Shown one piece after another: positions 1 to 9,902 of a stretch of DNA of 64,000 nt (position 1 is the stretch's first letter; the number at the start of each line of letters is the position of its first letter). The stretch is from positions 1,612,001-1,676,000 of the forward strand of contig NZ_CAJHBK010000001.1 in the NCBI RefSeq assembly GCF_904846615.1. The letters are read 5' to 3'. The notes beneath the pieces were generated by a model that was given only the letters and a program-made list of their open reading frames with translations, had not been told where the DNA came from and did not search any database. The position numbers and the translations under genes were made by a program. This DNA is from Psychrobacter sp. JCM 18902. Lineage in GTDB: Bacteria > Pseudomonadota > Gammaproteobacteria > Pseudomonadales > Moraxellaceae.

Positions 1-2007
1 AAAGCGCAAGGCCATCAGGTCACTTATGTCTGCGCAGACGATGCACACGGTACGGCAATCATGCTCAAAGCAGAAGCCAATGGCGTCACGCCAGAGGAGC
101 AAATTGCCTCGGTGAAAGCGTCGCATGAAGCAGATTTTGCTAAATTTTTGATTAACTTTGACAATTATCACTCCACCCACTCAGAAGAAAACAAGCATTT
201 CTCTGAGCTGATTTATCGTCGCTTGAATGATGCTGGGCATATTAGTACAAAAGATGTCGAACAACTATTTGACCCTGAAAAACAGTTGTTTTTAGCCGAT
301 CGTTTTGTCAAGGGTACTTGCCCTGAATGCGCAGCGGCAGACCAATACGGCGATAACTGTGAAGTGTGCGGTACCACCTATGATGCAACGGATCTTAAAG
401 ACCCGCATTCAACGCTATCAGATGCCACGCCTATTCTAAAAACGTCCAAGCATTACTTCTTTAATTTGCCTGAATTTGAGCAATTCTTGAAAGATTGGAC
501 GCGTAGTGACAATCGCTTGCAAACATCGGTCGCCAATAAGCTACAAGAATGGTTTGAAGCAGGTCTGGCAACGTGGGACATTTCCCGTGATGCACCCTAC
601 TTTGGTTTTCAGATTCCAGATACCCCAAGCGATGAGCCAGACAAATATTTTTATGTTTGGCTCGATGCGCCAGTCGGTTACATGGCGAGCTTCAAAAACC
701 TCTGCGATAAACGCGCAGGTACAGACGAGGCGCTTGATTTCGACCGTTATTGGATGCAAGAAAACGAGCATAAAACCGAGGTGTATCACTTCATCGGTAA
801 AGACATCGTTTATTTCCATGCGCTATTTTGGCCTGCCATGCTTGCCGGTAGTGAGTTCCGTACACCAACGGGTGTTTTTGCTCATGGCTTCTTGATGGTC
901 AATGGCGAAAAAATGAGTAAGTCACGCGGTACTTTTATTAAAGCCGAAACGTATGCTGATCACTTACATCCTGAATACTTGCGTTATTATTTTGCTAGTA
1001 AACTGTCTGATAAAGTCGAAGATATCAACCTTGATTTAGAAGATTTCATGCAAAAGGTTAACTCTGATCTAGTCGGTAAAGTGGTCAATATCGCCAGTCG
1101 TAGTGCTGGATTCTTGGTCAAAAAGTACGATGGCATGCTCACAGAAGTCTGCGCTGAGCCAAGTTTATTAGAAGATATTACCAAAACGGGTGATGAGATT
1201 GCTGCCGCTTACGAGAACCGTGAGTTTTCTCGCGCCATGCGTTTGATTATGCAATGTGCTGATAAAGCCAATGAATATATCGATGAGAAAAAACCATGGG
1301 CACTTGCTAAGGTCGAAGGCGCAGAGCGAGAAGTTCAAGATGTTTGCTCGGTCGCGATTAATATCTTCCGTCAATTGATGGTTTATCTTGCACCAGTATT
1401 GCCTCAGCTAACCGCCAATGCCAAAGCGTTTTTGAACATTGACGACTTAAGCTTTGCCAGCCGTAATGAGTGGCTATTGGGTCATAAAATCAATAAGTTC
1501 AAGCCTTTGATGCAGCGTATCGAAGAAAAAGACGTTGCCGCGATGGTTGAGGCCTCAAAAGACTCTTTGGCTCAAGCTGCTGCTCCAGTGGCTAGCAAAG
1601 CCGTTGCTAAAAAAGATAATAAGCCCGCAAAAGAAGCTGGTACTGATATAGATGCTGAGACAAATACTGAGCAAACTGACTATATCGGTATCGAAGACTT
1701 TGCCAAAGTTGAGATGAAAGTCGCTCACGTTTTAGCCTGCAATCATGTCGAAGGCGCAGATAAGCTTTTACAATTTACCTTGGACGTTGGCGAAGACAAA
1801 CCGCGCAATGTGTTTAGCGGCATTCGTAAGTTCTATGAGCCTGAGCAATTGCTAGATAAAAAGGTCATTTGCGTGACCAATCTTGCTCCGCGTAAGATGA
1901 AGTTTGGTGTCTCAGAAGGGATGGTGCTATCAACTGGCAATCCCAAAACCCAGCTGACGGTGGTTACTTTACCTGACCACTGCGTGATTGGCGATGTGCT
2001 TGCTTAA
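1..2007 (+). CDS. metG: Methionyl-tRNA synthetase, 5' end outside window
   Basis: Charges tRNA-Met with methionine in the cytoplasm. The reading frame is open from base 1, and the bases before the first in-window ATG (61) encode the conserved [11 protein letters not shown] stretch of the catalytic core, so the gene starts upstream and only about the first 20-40 residues are missing. Visible are the zinc-knuckle cysteines (CPEC and CEVC, about bases 321-372), the KMSKS loop (GEKMSKSRG, about 904-930), the anticodon-binding helical domain, an Ala/Lys-rich linker and the C-terminal tRNA-binding OB-fold ([14 protein letters not shown] onward, about 1681-2004) typical of the long dimeric MetG. A terminator follows at once, so it is the last gene of its transcript. 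Confidence 0.97.
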   Translation, partial: KAQGHQVTYVCADDAHGTAIMLKAEANGVTPEEQIASVKASHEADFAKFLINFDNYHSTHSEENKHFSELIYRRLNDAGHISTKDVEQLFDPEKQLFLADRFVKGTCPECAAADQYGDNCEVCGTTYDATDLKDPHSTLSDATPILKTSKHYFFNLPEFEQFLKDWTRSDNRLQTSVANKLQEWFEAGLATWDISRDAPYFGFQIPDTPSDEPDKYFYVWLDAPVGYMASFKNLCDKRAGTDEALDFDRYWMQENEHKTEVYHFIGKDIVYFHALFWPAMLAGSEFRTPTGVFAHGFLMVNGEKMSKSRGTFIKAETYADHLHPEYLRYYFASKLSDKVEDINLDLEDFMQKVNSDLVGKVVNIASRSAGFLVKKYDGMLTEVCAEPSLLEDITKTGDEIAAAYENREFSRAMRLIMQCADKANEYIDEKKPWALAKVEGAEREVQDVCSVAINIFRQLMVYLAPVLPQLTANAKAFLNIDDLSFASRNEWLLGHKINKFKPLMQRIEEKDVAAMVEASKDSLAQAAAPVASKAVAKKDNKPAKEAGTDIDAETNTEQTDYIGIEDFAKVEMKVAHVLACNHVEGADKLLQFTLDVGEDKPRNVFSGIRKFYEPEQLLDKKVICVTNLAPRKMKFGVSEGMVLSTGNPKTQLTVVTLPDHCVIGDVLA

Positions 2008-2029
2008 TAGTTAGGCTTACTCAACAAAC

Positions 2030-2060
2030 AAAAAAGATGTCCAACTGGGCATCTTTTTTA
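2030..2060 (+). terminator. Rho-independent terminator after metG
   Basis: A hairpin with arms AAAAAGATGTCC and GGGCATCTTTTT (one G-T pair, AACT loop) ends in a T-run 23 bases after the metG stop. The 245 bases from here to the next gene hold no ORF and presumably the promoter of the importer operon. Confidence 0.85.
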
Positions 2061-2305
2061 TTGTCCCAAAACTATCGCTGGTCAATCGCCAAAATCAGTG
2101 CTTATATAGAAGATAATATCGATACACATTGACTCAGCACGTTCTTTATAGAGGTAATGACAAACGCGTTTTAATTTCTTATTGCCATAAGTTACATTAC
2201 TGTCATAATATGGACGTAATGATCAATGGATTGATTACTTTGATGTTAGCCCGTTATCTCAGCATGCACATAACATTGACTCGGGTAACCTGCACTCTCT
2301 AACCT

Positions 2306-3373
2306 ATGAGCCCCAATAAAATGACCTTTGCTACTACTTTACGCTTCAGCCTATTCGGTGCTGCTATGAGCGCCGCGCTTGGATTAATTGGCTGCTCAAA
2401 CACGACCGACACTGCTGCAACGACAGATACAAGTGCCGCCGCAGATTCTGACAAGCCTGCCAAGACATTAGCCATCACTCAAATCGTCGAACATCCTTCG
2501 TTAGATGCGATGCGCCGCGGCATTATTGATGAGTTGGCAGATAATGGCTATGTTGAAGGCCAAAATCTAACCATTAATTTCCAAAGTGCTCAAGGCAATA
2601 CAGCGACAGCAGGTCAGATTGCGAAGCAGTTTGCAGGAGACAACCCAGATGCCATCGTGGCAATCTCGACGCCATCAGCTCAGTCTATCGTTGCGTCAAC
2701 TAAGACGGTTCCGGTTATTTATACGGCTATCTCAGACCCTGTAGCGGCAAAGCTCATTAACGAGAACAATACGCCTATCCAATCTAATGTGACAGGACTG
2801 TCTAGTGAGCTACCTATCGAGCCACAACTAGACAATATTCAAAAAATTGTACCTAATGCAAAAACCATTGGCTATGTTTATAGTCCAGGTGAAGTCAATT
2901 CGGTGGTGGTACTCAATCAACTTAAAAAAGCTGCGCCTGCACGTGGGCTTAAGATATTAGACGTAACCGCCAATCGCCCGACGGATGTGGCCATGGCGAC
3001 TCGTAGCCTTGCTGGTCGTGTTGATGTGATTTATACCTCACTAGATAACAATGTGGTATCCGCCTTTGAAGCGATGGCAGGTGCTGCCAATGAGCTTGAT
3101 ATTCCTGTCATTGCCTCGGACGAGTTTAGTGTGCGACGTGGTGCAACTGCGGCACTTGGTGTCAATGATTATGACTTTGGTCGTACCACAGGCAAAATGG
3201 TGTATCGTGTGTTAAATGGCGAAGCAGTTAGCAGCGTCAAGCCTGAAGTGATGAATACCTTAACCTTATATGCAAGCCCGAAACATGCTGCTGAGCAAGG
3301 CGTCAGCCTGACTGATGAGCTGCTAAAAAATGCCATTAATGTCGACAAACAAGCGCAGAGTGCGGATAAATAA
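2306..3373 (+). CDS. ABC transporter substrate-binding lipoprotein (ABC_sub_bind family), copy 1
   Basis: Binding protein of an ABC importer of the family often called TrpX-like (Pfam ABC_sub_bind, PF04392), a type I periplasmic-binding fold. An N-terminal signal ends in the lipobox L-I-G-C (Cys30 from the first ATG), so the mature protein should be membrane-tethered. Family motifs include AITQIVEHPSLD at the mature start, NFQSAQGN, and the IGYVYSPGEVNS loop. The ATG at 2321 (residue 6) is an alternative start. It is followed by a paralogue with the same motifs, then by a permease and an ATPase, which make a full importer. The substrate cannot be read from sequence; aromatic amino acids are known for some relatives. 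Confidence 0.9.
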   Translation: MSPNKMTFATTLRFSLFGAAMSAALGLIGCSNTTDTAATTDTSAAADSDKPAKTLAITQIVEHPSLDAMRRGIIDELADNGYVEGQNLTINFQSAQGNTATAGQIAKQFAGDNPDAIVAISTPSAQSIVASTKTVPVIYTAISDPVAAKLINENNTPIQSNVTGLSSELPIEPQLDNIQKIVPNAKTIGYVYSPGEVNSVVVLNQLKKAAPARGLKILDVTANRPTDVAMATRSLAGRVDVIYTSLDNNVVSAFEAMAGAANELDIPVIASDEFSVRRGATAALGVNDYDFGRTTGKMVYRVLNGEAVSSVKPEVMNTLTLYASPKHAAEQGVSLTDELLKNAINVDKQAQSADK

Positions 3374-3478
3374 TACGGATAAATAGTTTTGACAAGTAGC
3401 ACTGAAAAATAACATTTAGCCTTCTATACAGATAACTGCTTTACCCTTTATCCATCTATACCTTTTATCTATAAATTA

Positions 3479-3500
3479 AATAATGTACGGACACATTATT
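3479..3500. promoter_or_regulatory. Inverted repeat just upstream of the second binding-protein gene
   Basis: AATAATGT and ACATTATT form a perfect inverted repeat around a 6-base centre, ending 6 bases before the Shine-Dalgarno sequence of the next gene. It could be an operator or an RNA hairpin controlling the second copy separately. Function is inferred from position only. Confidence 0.35.
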
Positions 3501-3519
3501 ATTTTCAGGAGTGAGACCC

Positions 3520-4560
3520 ATGTTGTATCAAAATCGTTTTGGTCATTTTAACTTTAGTAAAGCACTATTATTAGGTGGCGTTTGTACTGCCATCTTGACT
3601 GGCTGTAATCAATCAGCACAAGATACCAGCACTACTGATACAGCTGCTACTGGCGATGCAGCCACAGCGATGAAGACCGTCGCTATTACGGCTATCGTCG
3701 AACATCCAGCGCTTGATGACGTTCGTAAGGGCGTTATCGACGAGCTCAATGAAGCAGGCTTTAAAGATGGTGAAAACTTAACGGTTAATTTCCAAAGCGC
3801 ACAGGGTAACACTGCCACTGCTGGACAGATTGCTAAGCAATTCGTCGCAGACAATTCAGACGTTATCGTTGCGATTGGTACTCCATCAGCGCAGTCAGTA
3901 GCTGCTGCTACTAGCAGTATCCCTTTAGTATTCTCAGCAGTCACTGACCCAGTTGCCGCCAAACTAGTGACAAAACTAGATGGCTCTGGCACCAATGTCA
4001 CTGGCGGCTCTGATGCACTGCCTTATGAGCCACAAATTGAGCTGATGCGTCAAATCATTCCTAGTCTAAAAAATGTCGGCTATGTTTATAGCCCAGGCGA
4101 AGTCAATTCAACGATTATCTTGAAAAACTTAAAAGAAAAACTGACACCACTAGGTATCAATGTACTCGAAGCGCCTGCCCAGCGTAGTACTGATATTGCG
4201 ATGGCAGCACGTAGCCTCCAAGGTAAGGTCGATATGATCTACACCTCAACCGATAATAACGTCGTATCGGCTTACGAATCACTATATCAAGTCGCTAAAG
4301 AGAGCAAAATTCCACTGATTGCGTCTGACACTAGCTCAGTTGAGCGTGGTGCCGTTGCTGCATTGGGCGTGAATTACTACGAGCTTGGTCGCGAAACAGG
4401 CAAAATCGTGGTACGTATTTTAAATGGTGAAAAAGCAGGTGCTATTCCTGTCTACACCCCGCAAATGTTGGATCTATACGTTAGTCCAAAGCATGCCAAA
4501 GAAGAAGGTATTACTTTGTCACAAGCGGTTATCGATAAAGCAAAAGAAGTGGTAGAATAA
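3520..4560 (+). CDS. ABC transporter substrate-binding lipoprotein, copy 2
   Basis: Tandem paralogue of the preceding gene with the same landmarks: lipobox L-T-G-C, AITAIVEHPALDD, NFQSAQGNTATAGQ, VGYVYSPGEVNS and IYTSTDNNVVSA. The frame is open from a GTG at 3511, but an AGGAG at 3507-3511 sits 8 bases before the ATG at 3520, so 3520 is taken as the start (346 aa). Being one of two binding proteins serving one permease/ATPase pair, it may widen or tune the substrate range. Confidence 0.92.
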   Translation: MLYQNRFGHFNFSKALLLGGVCTAILTGCNQSAQDTSTTDTAATGDAATAMKTVAITAIVEHPALDDVRKGVIDELNEAGFKDGENLTVNFQSAQGNTATAGQIAKQFVADNSDVIVAIGTPSAQSVAAATSSIPLVFSAVTDPVAAKLVTKLDGSGTNVTGGSDALPYEPQIELMRQIIPSLKNVGYVYSPGEVNSTIILKNLKEKLTPLGINVLEAPAQRSTDIAMAARSLQGKVDMIYTSTDNNVVSAYESLYQVAKESKIPLIASDTSSVERGAVAALGVNYYELGRETGKIVVRILNGEKAGAIPVYTPQMLDLYVSPKHAKEEGITLSQAVIDKAKEVVE

Positions 4561-4671
4561 CGCACTTTTATAGCTAGCTCATTACAGCTATCATAAGGTA
4601 GATACCGAGTTTGATGGATTTGGTGTCAGCCGTCATCTACCTTTATGCGATGAGGCTAAATGTTTAACATC

Positions 4672-4710
4672 AGAAACCCAGCTATGAATCAGTAGGCTGG
4701 GCTTCTTATT
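4672..4710 (+). terminator. Hairpin/terminator in the gap before the permease gene
   Basis: AGAAACCCAGC pairs with GCTGGGCTTCT (one internal mismatch) and is followed by a T-rich stretch. A second inverted repeat (ATAAGGTAGAT with ATCTACCTTTAT, about 4593-4653) lies just before it. Both fall in the 430-base gene-free gap 4561-4990, which has no ORF with a plausible ribosome site. They may attenuate read-through, giving more binding protein than membrane components, or terminate fully so that the permease has its own promoter. Confidence 0.5.
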
Positions 4711-4990
4711 TAAACCACATTGATTAAATATAAAGTATTTGCATCATTTCTAAATTTGCCCTTTTTTTAATCAAAGCTTTGAACCTAGGTAGCTTATGAT
4801 AGCTGTTGATCGTGACATGTTTTGGTTTACCCTAACCGCAGATTGTTTAATCTGTTAAATTCACCGCTTAGTCGTTTAGCTAAAATTGACGTATAGATGA
4901 GACAGCGCTGATCTATATCACGCACTCATTCTATAAATCGATATTAGAACGTTAGTTGCTAAACGCTTGGTTATGACTTACTGATCTCTT

Positions 4991-5890
4991 ATGTCTTTAA
5001 TTGCTTTTTTTGGTGCACTTGAAAGCGGTCTGATTTATGGCCTAGTAGCACTTGGTGTGCTGATCTCATTTCGCACCCTCGACTTCCCCGACTTGACCGC
5101 TGACGGTAGTTTTCCACTAGGGGGCGCTGTCGCCGGTATTTCTATCATCGCTGGTGTCAACCCATGGCTTGCCTGTGCTTTTGGTATGTTGGCAGGTTCC
5201 GTTGCTGGTATTGTTACGGCATGGCTACACGTCAAACTTGGCATCCTGCAACTACTTGCCAGTATCTTGGTAATGGTCGCACTATATTCTATCAATTTAC
5301 GGATTATGGGTGCACCGAACTTGCCATTATTGGGTGAAACCACGGTCTTTAGCACCTTGGTCACGGATGGCAACGGTTATTGGATGCGCTGTCTAATTAT
5401 TGGTGTCGTGGTGATAGCTGCCATGTTATTTTTAAACTGGTTCTATAGTACCGAAACGGGTCTTTCGATGCGGGCGACGGGTTCCAACCTCCGAATGGCA
5501 CAGGCGCAAGGCATTAACACCTCATGGATGACCATCATTGGTATGGCGATTTCTAACGGTTTGATTGCTCTAGCAGGTGCATTGTTTGTGCAGACTCAAG
5601 GTGGCGCAGATATCTCGATTGGTATCGGTACCATTGTCATCGGTTTAGCAGCGGTCATCATTGGTGAAACCATCATTCCTGCCAAGCGTATTTGGCTGAT
5701 TACCTTTGCCGTGGTCGTCGGTGCGGTGCTATATAAGCTATTTATTCAGGTGGCGCTATCGAGCGATACGCTACGTAGTATTGGTTTTGGCCCGCAAGAT
5801 TTAAACTTGATTACAGCGCTACTCGTCGTATTTGCCTTGGTATTGCCAAAAGCTAAAAATAAATTTTTAAGTCGTAAAGTTCGGGCTTAA
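4991..5890 (+). CDS. ABC transporter permease (branched-chain/TrpY type)
   Basis: Inner-membrane permease of the importer, 299 aa, almost wholly hydrophobic with about eight predicted membrane segments starting at the N-terminus (GALESGLIYGLVALGVLISF). The ALGVLISFRTLDFPDLTADGS and RATGSNLRMAQAQGI stretches are characteristic of this permease family, the latter being the cytoplasmic coupling loop. It is followed 31 bases later by the ATPase gene. The start is the first Met of the frame. Confidence 0.92.
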   Translation: MSLIAFFGALESGLIYGLVALGVLISFRTLDFPDLTADGSFPLGGAVAGISIIAGVNPWLACAFGMLAGSVAGIVTAWLHVKLGILQLLASILVMVALYSINLRIMGAPNLPLLGETTVFSTLVTDGNGYWMRCLIIGVVVIAAMLFLNWFYSTETGLSMRATGSNLRMAQAQGINTSWMTIIGMAISNGLIALAGALFVQTQGGADISIGIGTIVIGLAAVIIGETIIPAKRIWLITFAVVVGAVLYKLFIQVALSSDTLRSIGFGPQDLNLITALLVVFALVLPKAKNKFLSRKVRA

Positions 5891-5921
5891 TGTCAATGTG
5901 CAACCATAAGGAATAATTATT

Positions 5922-6716
5922 ATGATGCAAGCTACAGATTTGCGGTTGACCTTTAATCCTGGAACGCCCATTGAAAACCCTGCCCTACGCGGTATCAATC
6001 TCAACATCGCTGATGGTGAATTTGTCACTGTCATCGGTACCAATGGCGCGGGTAAATCAACCTTTTTAAATGCGGTCAGTGGTACCACGCGCGTCGATAG
6101 CGGCTCAATCTTATTAAATGGTATCGATGTCACCAAAAAGACCGCGCACCAACGCGCCCATTGGGTGGCACGTGTGTTCCAAGACCCGATGGCGGGGACT
6201 TGTGAAGCATTGACCATTGAAGAAAACATGGCGCTGGCTTATAAGCGCGGCGGCAAACGTGGTTTGAGCTTTGCACTCAACCAAAATAACCGTGATTTAT
6301 TTCGCGAAAAATTATCAGTATTAAAATTGGGGCTAGAAAATCGTTTGACCGACCGTATGGGTCTGTTATCCGGTGGTCAACGTCAAGCCGTCAGCCTATT
6401 GATGGCTTCACTGCAACCTTCCAAAATTTTATTGCTTGATGAGCACACTGCTGCCCTTGACCCTAAGACTGCTGCTTTCGTTTTAGAATTGACCGATAAG
6501 ATTGTGACGGACAATCAGCTCACAACCATGATGGTTACCCACTCGATGCAGCAGGCATTGGCGCATGGCACCAGAACGGTGATGTTACATCAAGGACAAG
6601 TGGTATTAGATGTGGCTGGCGATAAACGTCAAGGCATGACTGTACATGACTTACTTGATATGTTTGAGCAAACGCGCGGCGAAAAAGTCGAAGATGATAG
6701 CTTGATATTGAGTTAA
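5922..6716 (+). CDS. ABC transporter ATP-binding protein
   Basis: ATPase that energises the importer encoded by the preceding genes, 264 aa. It shows Walker A GTNGAGKS (about residue 46), the signature LSGGQRQA, Walker B ILLLDEHTAALD and the switch histidine in VTHSM. The signature helix and the unusual H in DEHTAALD are typical of the ABC_sub_bind-associated ATPases. It is the last gene of the operon; a terminator follows within 40 bases. Confidence 0.94.
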   Translation: MMQATDLRLTFNPGTPIENPALRGINLNIADGEFVTVIGTNGAGKSTFLNAVSGTTRVDSGSILLNGIDVTKKTAHQRAHWVARVFQDPMAGTCEALTIEENMALAYKRGGKRGLSFALNQNNRDLFREKLSVLKLGLENRLTDRMGLLSGGQRQAVSLLMASLQPSKILLLDEHTAALDPKTAAFVLELTDKIVTDNQLTTMMVTHSMQQALAHGTRTVMLHQGQVVLDVAGDKRQGMTVHDLLDMFEQTRGEKVEDDSLILS

Positions 6717-6753
6717 ATAACTTAGCAAAACTCTTCAACTCTTGAAAAAATAG

Positions 6754-6782
6754 AACGTCTGTTTAATATCAGGCGTTTTTTT
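6754..6782 (+). terminator. Terminator of the ABC importer operon
   Basis: AACGTCTG and CAGGCGTT pair (one T-G) around an 8-base loop and run into seven T residues. It lies between convergent genes. Confidence 0.8.
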
Positions 6783-6816
6783 ATGACTGCTTTAATTGAT
6801 ACGACTGTCTTAATTT

Positions 6817-7494
6817 TTAAGCATCAAGCATAACCAACTTTTGAATCAACTCACTGACATGTTGTGACTGCATTTTTTTCATCACTTGTGAACGATGCAC
6901 CTCTACCGTACGGACGGAAACGTCTAGATGTTCAGCGATATTTTTATTCAGATTACCTTCTAACAATTCATTGGCAACCTGCTTTTCTTTATCGGTCAGC
7001 TGCGCATAAAGCTTTTTAATATCATAAAGCGTGGCGCGCTTTAGAGTGAGGTCTTGCGCACATGCAAGCGCTTCTTGTAGCCGGCGGCTATTAATCGGTT
7101 TTTCCAGATAGTCAGCCGCACCTTGCTTCAGCATATTGACAGCATCAGCAATCTCGCCATTTCCCGTTAGCGCTATCAATGCCATAGGGCTGTCCTGTTG
7201 ACTAAGGTGCACTTGTAGCGCTTGACCACTCATCTCTGGCATCATCAAATCACTCACAATCACTGCTGGACGATAGATATTAACTTGTTGCAAAAACGTT
7301 AGCGCACTTGCCCACACTTGGGTCGATAGCCCTAAGCTGCTAATCAAAAAATCACAGGACATGCGCACACTTTCTTCGTCATCAATGATATGAATGATAA
7401 GCGATTCTGGCGTAATGCCTGATAAATCGTCAGACAGATGACTGCTTTCATCTTGCCAGCACGTAGGCTCATTTGAGAGTTGATTAGACGTCAT
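6817..7494 (-). CDS. FixJ/TtrR-type response regulator
   Basis: Two-component regulator, 225 aa: receiver domain then LuxR-type DNA-binding domain. The acidic pocket is IIDDEES (about 36-42), the phosphorylated Asp is in VIVSDLMMP (Asp82), the conserved Thr in ALTGNG and the Lys in YLEKPIN. The C-terminal HTH (LTDKEKQVANELLEGN through RTVEVHRSQVMKKM) is FixJ-like. It lies 36 bases downstream of the sensor kinase on the same strand, and divergent from tsd-type cytochrome genes, which makes those genes the likely target. It resembles the tetrathionate regulator TtrR, but FixJ-like regulators are common and the assignment is contextual. Confidence 0.9.
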   Translation of the reverse strand: MTSNQLSNEPTCWQDESSHLSDDLSGITPESLIIHIIDDEESVRMSCDFLISSLGLSTQVWASALTFLQQVNIYRPAVIVSDLMMPEMSGQALQVHLSQQDSPMALIALTGNGEIADAVNMLKQGAADYLEKPINSRRLQEALACAQDLTLKRATLYDIKKLYAQLTDKEKQVANELLEGNLNKNIAEHLDVSVRTVEVHRSQVMKKMQSQHVSELIQKLVMLDA

Positions 7495-7530
7495 ATGTGA
7501 CCTTATGGCTAAATATATTATTGATATTCA

Positions 7531-9636
7531 TTAGAGTTTTTCGTCATTATTCGCTAAAGATAATGGCAGATAAAAAGACATTTGTGCGCCCACCATGTTT
7601 GACAGCTGATAGTTAGTATTGGTTTGTAGCAGCTGAATTTTACCATTTAAGCTACGTTTAAAGCGGTGCTGCTCGCTGCTCATTACTTGGTAAATTTGCT
7701 CAATTTCACGTTCGGCATCAATATTATATAGCTGCATCATACCGTCCAGCGACTTGCATAAGCGCTGACATATCATCAGTCCTAAGCCTAGACCGCCTGC
7801 TTTCGTTGATTGAGTAGCATACTGACTGGGTAGGTTCTCTGGTAAATACTGCCCCTGCAACTGAGCTTGATCAAAGCCGCCAGCATCATCGCTTAGATGC
7901 AGTACCAACCATTGCTTGCCATCGTGTTCCTCTGCCTGACAGCGTAGCATGATATTGGTCGCCCCTTGCTGCGTAGCATTGGTCATGCTATTTATCAGTA
8001 ACTGATCTAATAATAAATTTGGCAAGGTTAAATGCTGATAATCACTTGCCAGCCAAAAATTGACACCTATTGCTTGCTCACCCAATAATAAGATGCACTG
8101 TTGATAGATAGCTGCGATATCGATACGAGTTTCATTTGCTTGCGACCGTCCAGCCCAGCGGCGAATATTAGTCACTACAGCAGCGACGCGTTCTGTTTCG
8201 TTGACAATTTGCTGTAGAGCATTCTCTGTTGCCGCATTATCAAGTGATGCTGCCTCGACCGTCTTTTTGGATGAATGCGCTTGTTGACTGCGTATCAATA
8301 ACCCTTGCGCATAATTTTGAATGGTTGCCAGCGGCTGATTGATTTCATGAGCGATAGCACCGCTCATCTCACCGATGACCGCAAAGCGCTCTGATTGGTG
8401 TAACTGCTGATCATAATCACGGATTAGTCTATTTTGCCGCACTATCTTTTTTTGCCGCCGCCATGCCAGCCAGCTCATCCAAGCATAATTTACTGTCGAT
8501 ATCAGGATAACCAAAATAATCACAGCCATCCATAATCGATGCGCCTTTATCCAGTCGACCATATACGCGCTCAGCTGCTTTTGGGCGGGATGGCGATTCA
8601 TCTCATAAAGAATGCGCTCAGCATCGCTACTCGATTCTGCTGGCAGCCAACGCTGCTCTGCTTGATTCTTGCCAAATAAATGTTGATTGATCTGGCGCAC
8701 CAAAGCATCTGGCGCTTGCTCGGTCGCTGCCAATGTCCAATTTGGGTATATTTTCGTTGAAGAGTGGCAGCTGGATACAGTGGCGACTGGATGAATGAGA
8801 CGGTATTGCTTGTCATTGATTTGACCGCGCCTTGCCATCTCCTCCATCAAACAAAGCGGCGTAATGGCAGCGTCTACCTTGCCGCTAGCCAAGGCATGCA
8901 AAGTGCGCTCTATCGGATAACCGACAAACTGTGTTTGATAGTGGCTTGGCATAATGCCATTTTGCTGTAATAAATGCGCGCCCAATAAATAACCGCCAAA
9001 TGCGTCAGTGTCGACGGCAGCAATATGCCGTTGCTCCAAATCCTGCAAACGATAAATATCACTGTCGGCAGCGACCCATAGAGCACTGGCGACCTCTTCC
9101 ATCGCACTCGGCTGTTTTAATGGCGTATATTCATTTAGCTTATTAAATTCATTGGCGAGGGTGACTGTCGTCGATAGCTGATTTTGGGATTGTTGCCCAT
9201 TAACACCCTCAGCATCAAATCCTTGATTGCTAAAAATTTTATCACGAGAACTTTTATCACGAGCGTTTTGCGCATTGCTATTTAATTGAGCCGTCTCTGT
9301 TTGTAAGGTAGCCAGCCAGCGCCACCTGATGGTATTCATTTTTATAAACTGTACTTGCGGGCCAAGCACTAGCGCAAACTGCTGTGCCTCTATTTGCTGT
9401 TGCCAATTCTCCAGCGCCAAAGGTACCAATATCACGGTGTCATCTGACAACTGATCATTAAGCTCGTCAAGCCATGGCTGCCAGCGATTTTGCGCGGCTG
9501 TCTCGCCCTGAGGTGCCAGCACACCCAAATAGTAAGTCTGTGCGGTTGCCTTAGATAGCGGTAACCAAGCAGCCGAGGCTACAACGATAATAAAACAAGT
9601 CTTTAAAGCAGCCCAAATTTTAGACTTTTTATGCAT
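7531..9636 (-). CDS. Sensor histidine kinase with periplasmic PhnD-like domain (TtrS-like)
   Basis: Membrane sensor kinase, 701 aa. An N-terminal signal (about 15-32) leads into a periplasmic domain of the phosphonate-binding PhnD type (YYLGVLAPQGE, GGYLLGAHLL, GKVDAAITPLCLMEE). One membrane segment follows at about 369-392, then the dimerisation/phosphoacceptor helix with His430 (GAIAHEINQPLATIQ), the N-box LLINSMTNATQQGA and the G-box GGLGLGLMICQRL. This architecture matches TtrS, the tetrathionate sensor. A Gln/Asn/Ser-rich stretch of about 45 residues (about 117-160) interrupts the periplasmic domain. The upstream gap is shared with the divergent cytochrome operon, so a role in sensing thiosulfate or tetrathionate is the likely job. 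Confidence 0.9.
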   Translation of the reverse strand: MHKKSKIWAALKTCFIIVVASAAWLPLSKATAQTYYLGVLAPQGETAAQNRWQPWLDELNDQLSDDTVILVPLALENWQQQIEAQQFALVLGPQVQFIKMNTIRWRWLATLQTETAQLNSNAQNARDKSSRDKIFSNQGFDAEGVNGQQSQNQLSTTVTLANEFNKLNEYTPLKQPSAMEEVASALWVAADSDIYRLQDLEQRHIAAVDTDAFGGYLLGAHLLQQNGIMPSHYQTQFVGYPIERTLHALASGKVDAAITPLCLMEEMARRGQINDKQYRLIHPVATVSSCHSSTKIYPNWTLAATEQAPDALVRQINQHLFGKNQAEQRWLPAESSSDAERILYEMNRHPAQKQLSAYMVDWIKAHRLWMAVIILVILISTVNYAWMSWLAWRRQKKIVRQNRLIRDYDQQLHQSERFAVIGEMSGAIAHEINQPLATIQNYAQGLLIRSQQAHSSKKTVEAASLDNAATENALQQIVNETERVAAVVTNIRRWAGRSQANETRIDIAAIYQQCILLLGEQAIGVNFWLASDYQHLTLPNLLLDQLLINSMTNATQQGATNIMLRCQAEEHDGKQWLVLHLSDDAGGFDQAQLQGQYLPENLPSQYATQSTKAGGLGLGLMICQRLCKSLDGMMQLYNIDAEREIEQIYQVMSSEQHRFKRSLNGKIQLLQTNTNYQLSNMVGAQMSFYLPLSLANNDEKL

Positions 9637-9902
9637 ACACCTAGCCTTATATTTGACCTACTAAACGTACATTATAAGTAAAAACCTTAATTATAATGTG
9701 GTTTTCCACAATATCACAATATTACCCGCTACCCTATACTATATGACAGTTGTGTAACTTTTAATTCGCTGAGCTTAAATCACAAATATTCGATTTCAAT
9801 TTTGATTTGAATTTTGATTTCAATAAGAATGATTAATACACCTCATGAAATATGGGTGATGAATTATAAGCTTAGTAAAAATATCTTATGGAGGGCGGGC
9901 TT
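9637..9902. promoter_or_regulatory. Divergent promoter region between sensor kinase and cytochrome operon
   Basis: This 266-base gap must carry both promoters. It holds a perfect inverted repeat TGTGG-TTTT-CCACA (9697-9710) and T-rich near-direct repeats of TTGATTTnAATT (about 9788-9825). GGAGGG at 9890-9895, 7 bases before the ATG at 9903, fixes the start of the cytochrome gene. Regulator binding by the FixJ-type protein is inferred. Confidence 0.45.

Noticed and set aside
3609..4001. 130-aa open frame opposite the second binding-protein gene
   Set aside because: Lies wholly antisense to a well-supported gene, with biased composition typical of an antisense shadow.
4561..4990. Riboswitch upstream of the ABC permease gene
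   Set aside because: Only simple hairpins are visible; no known aptamer consensus was recognised.
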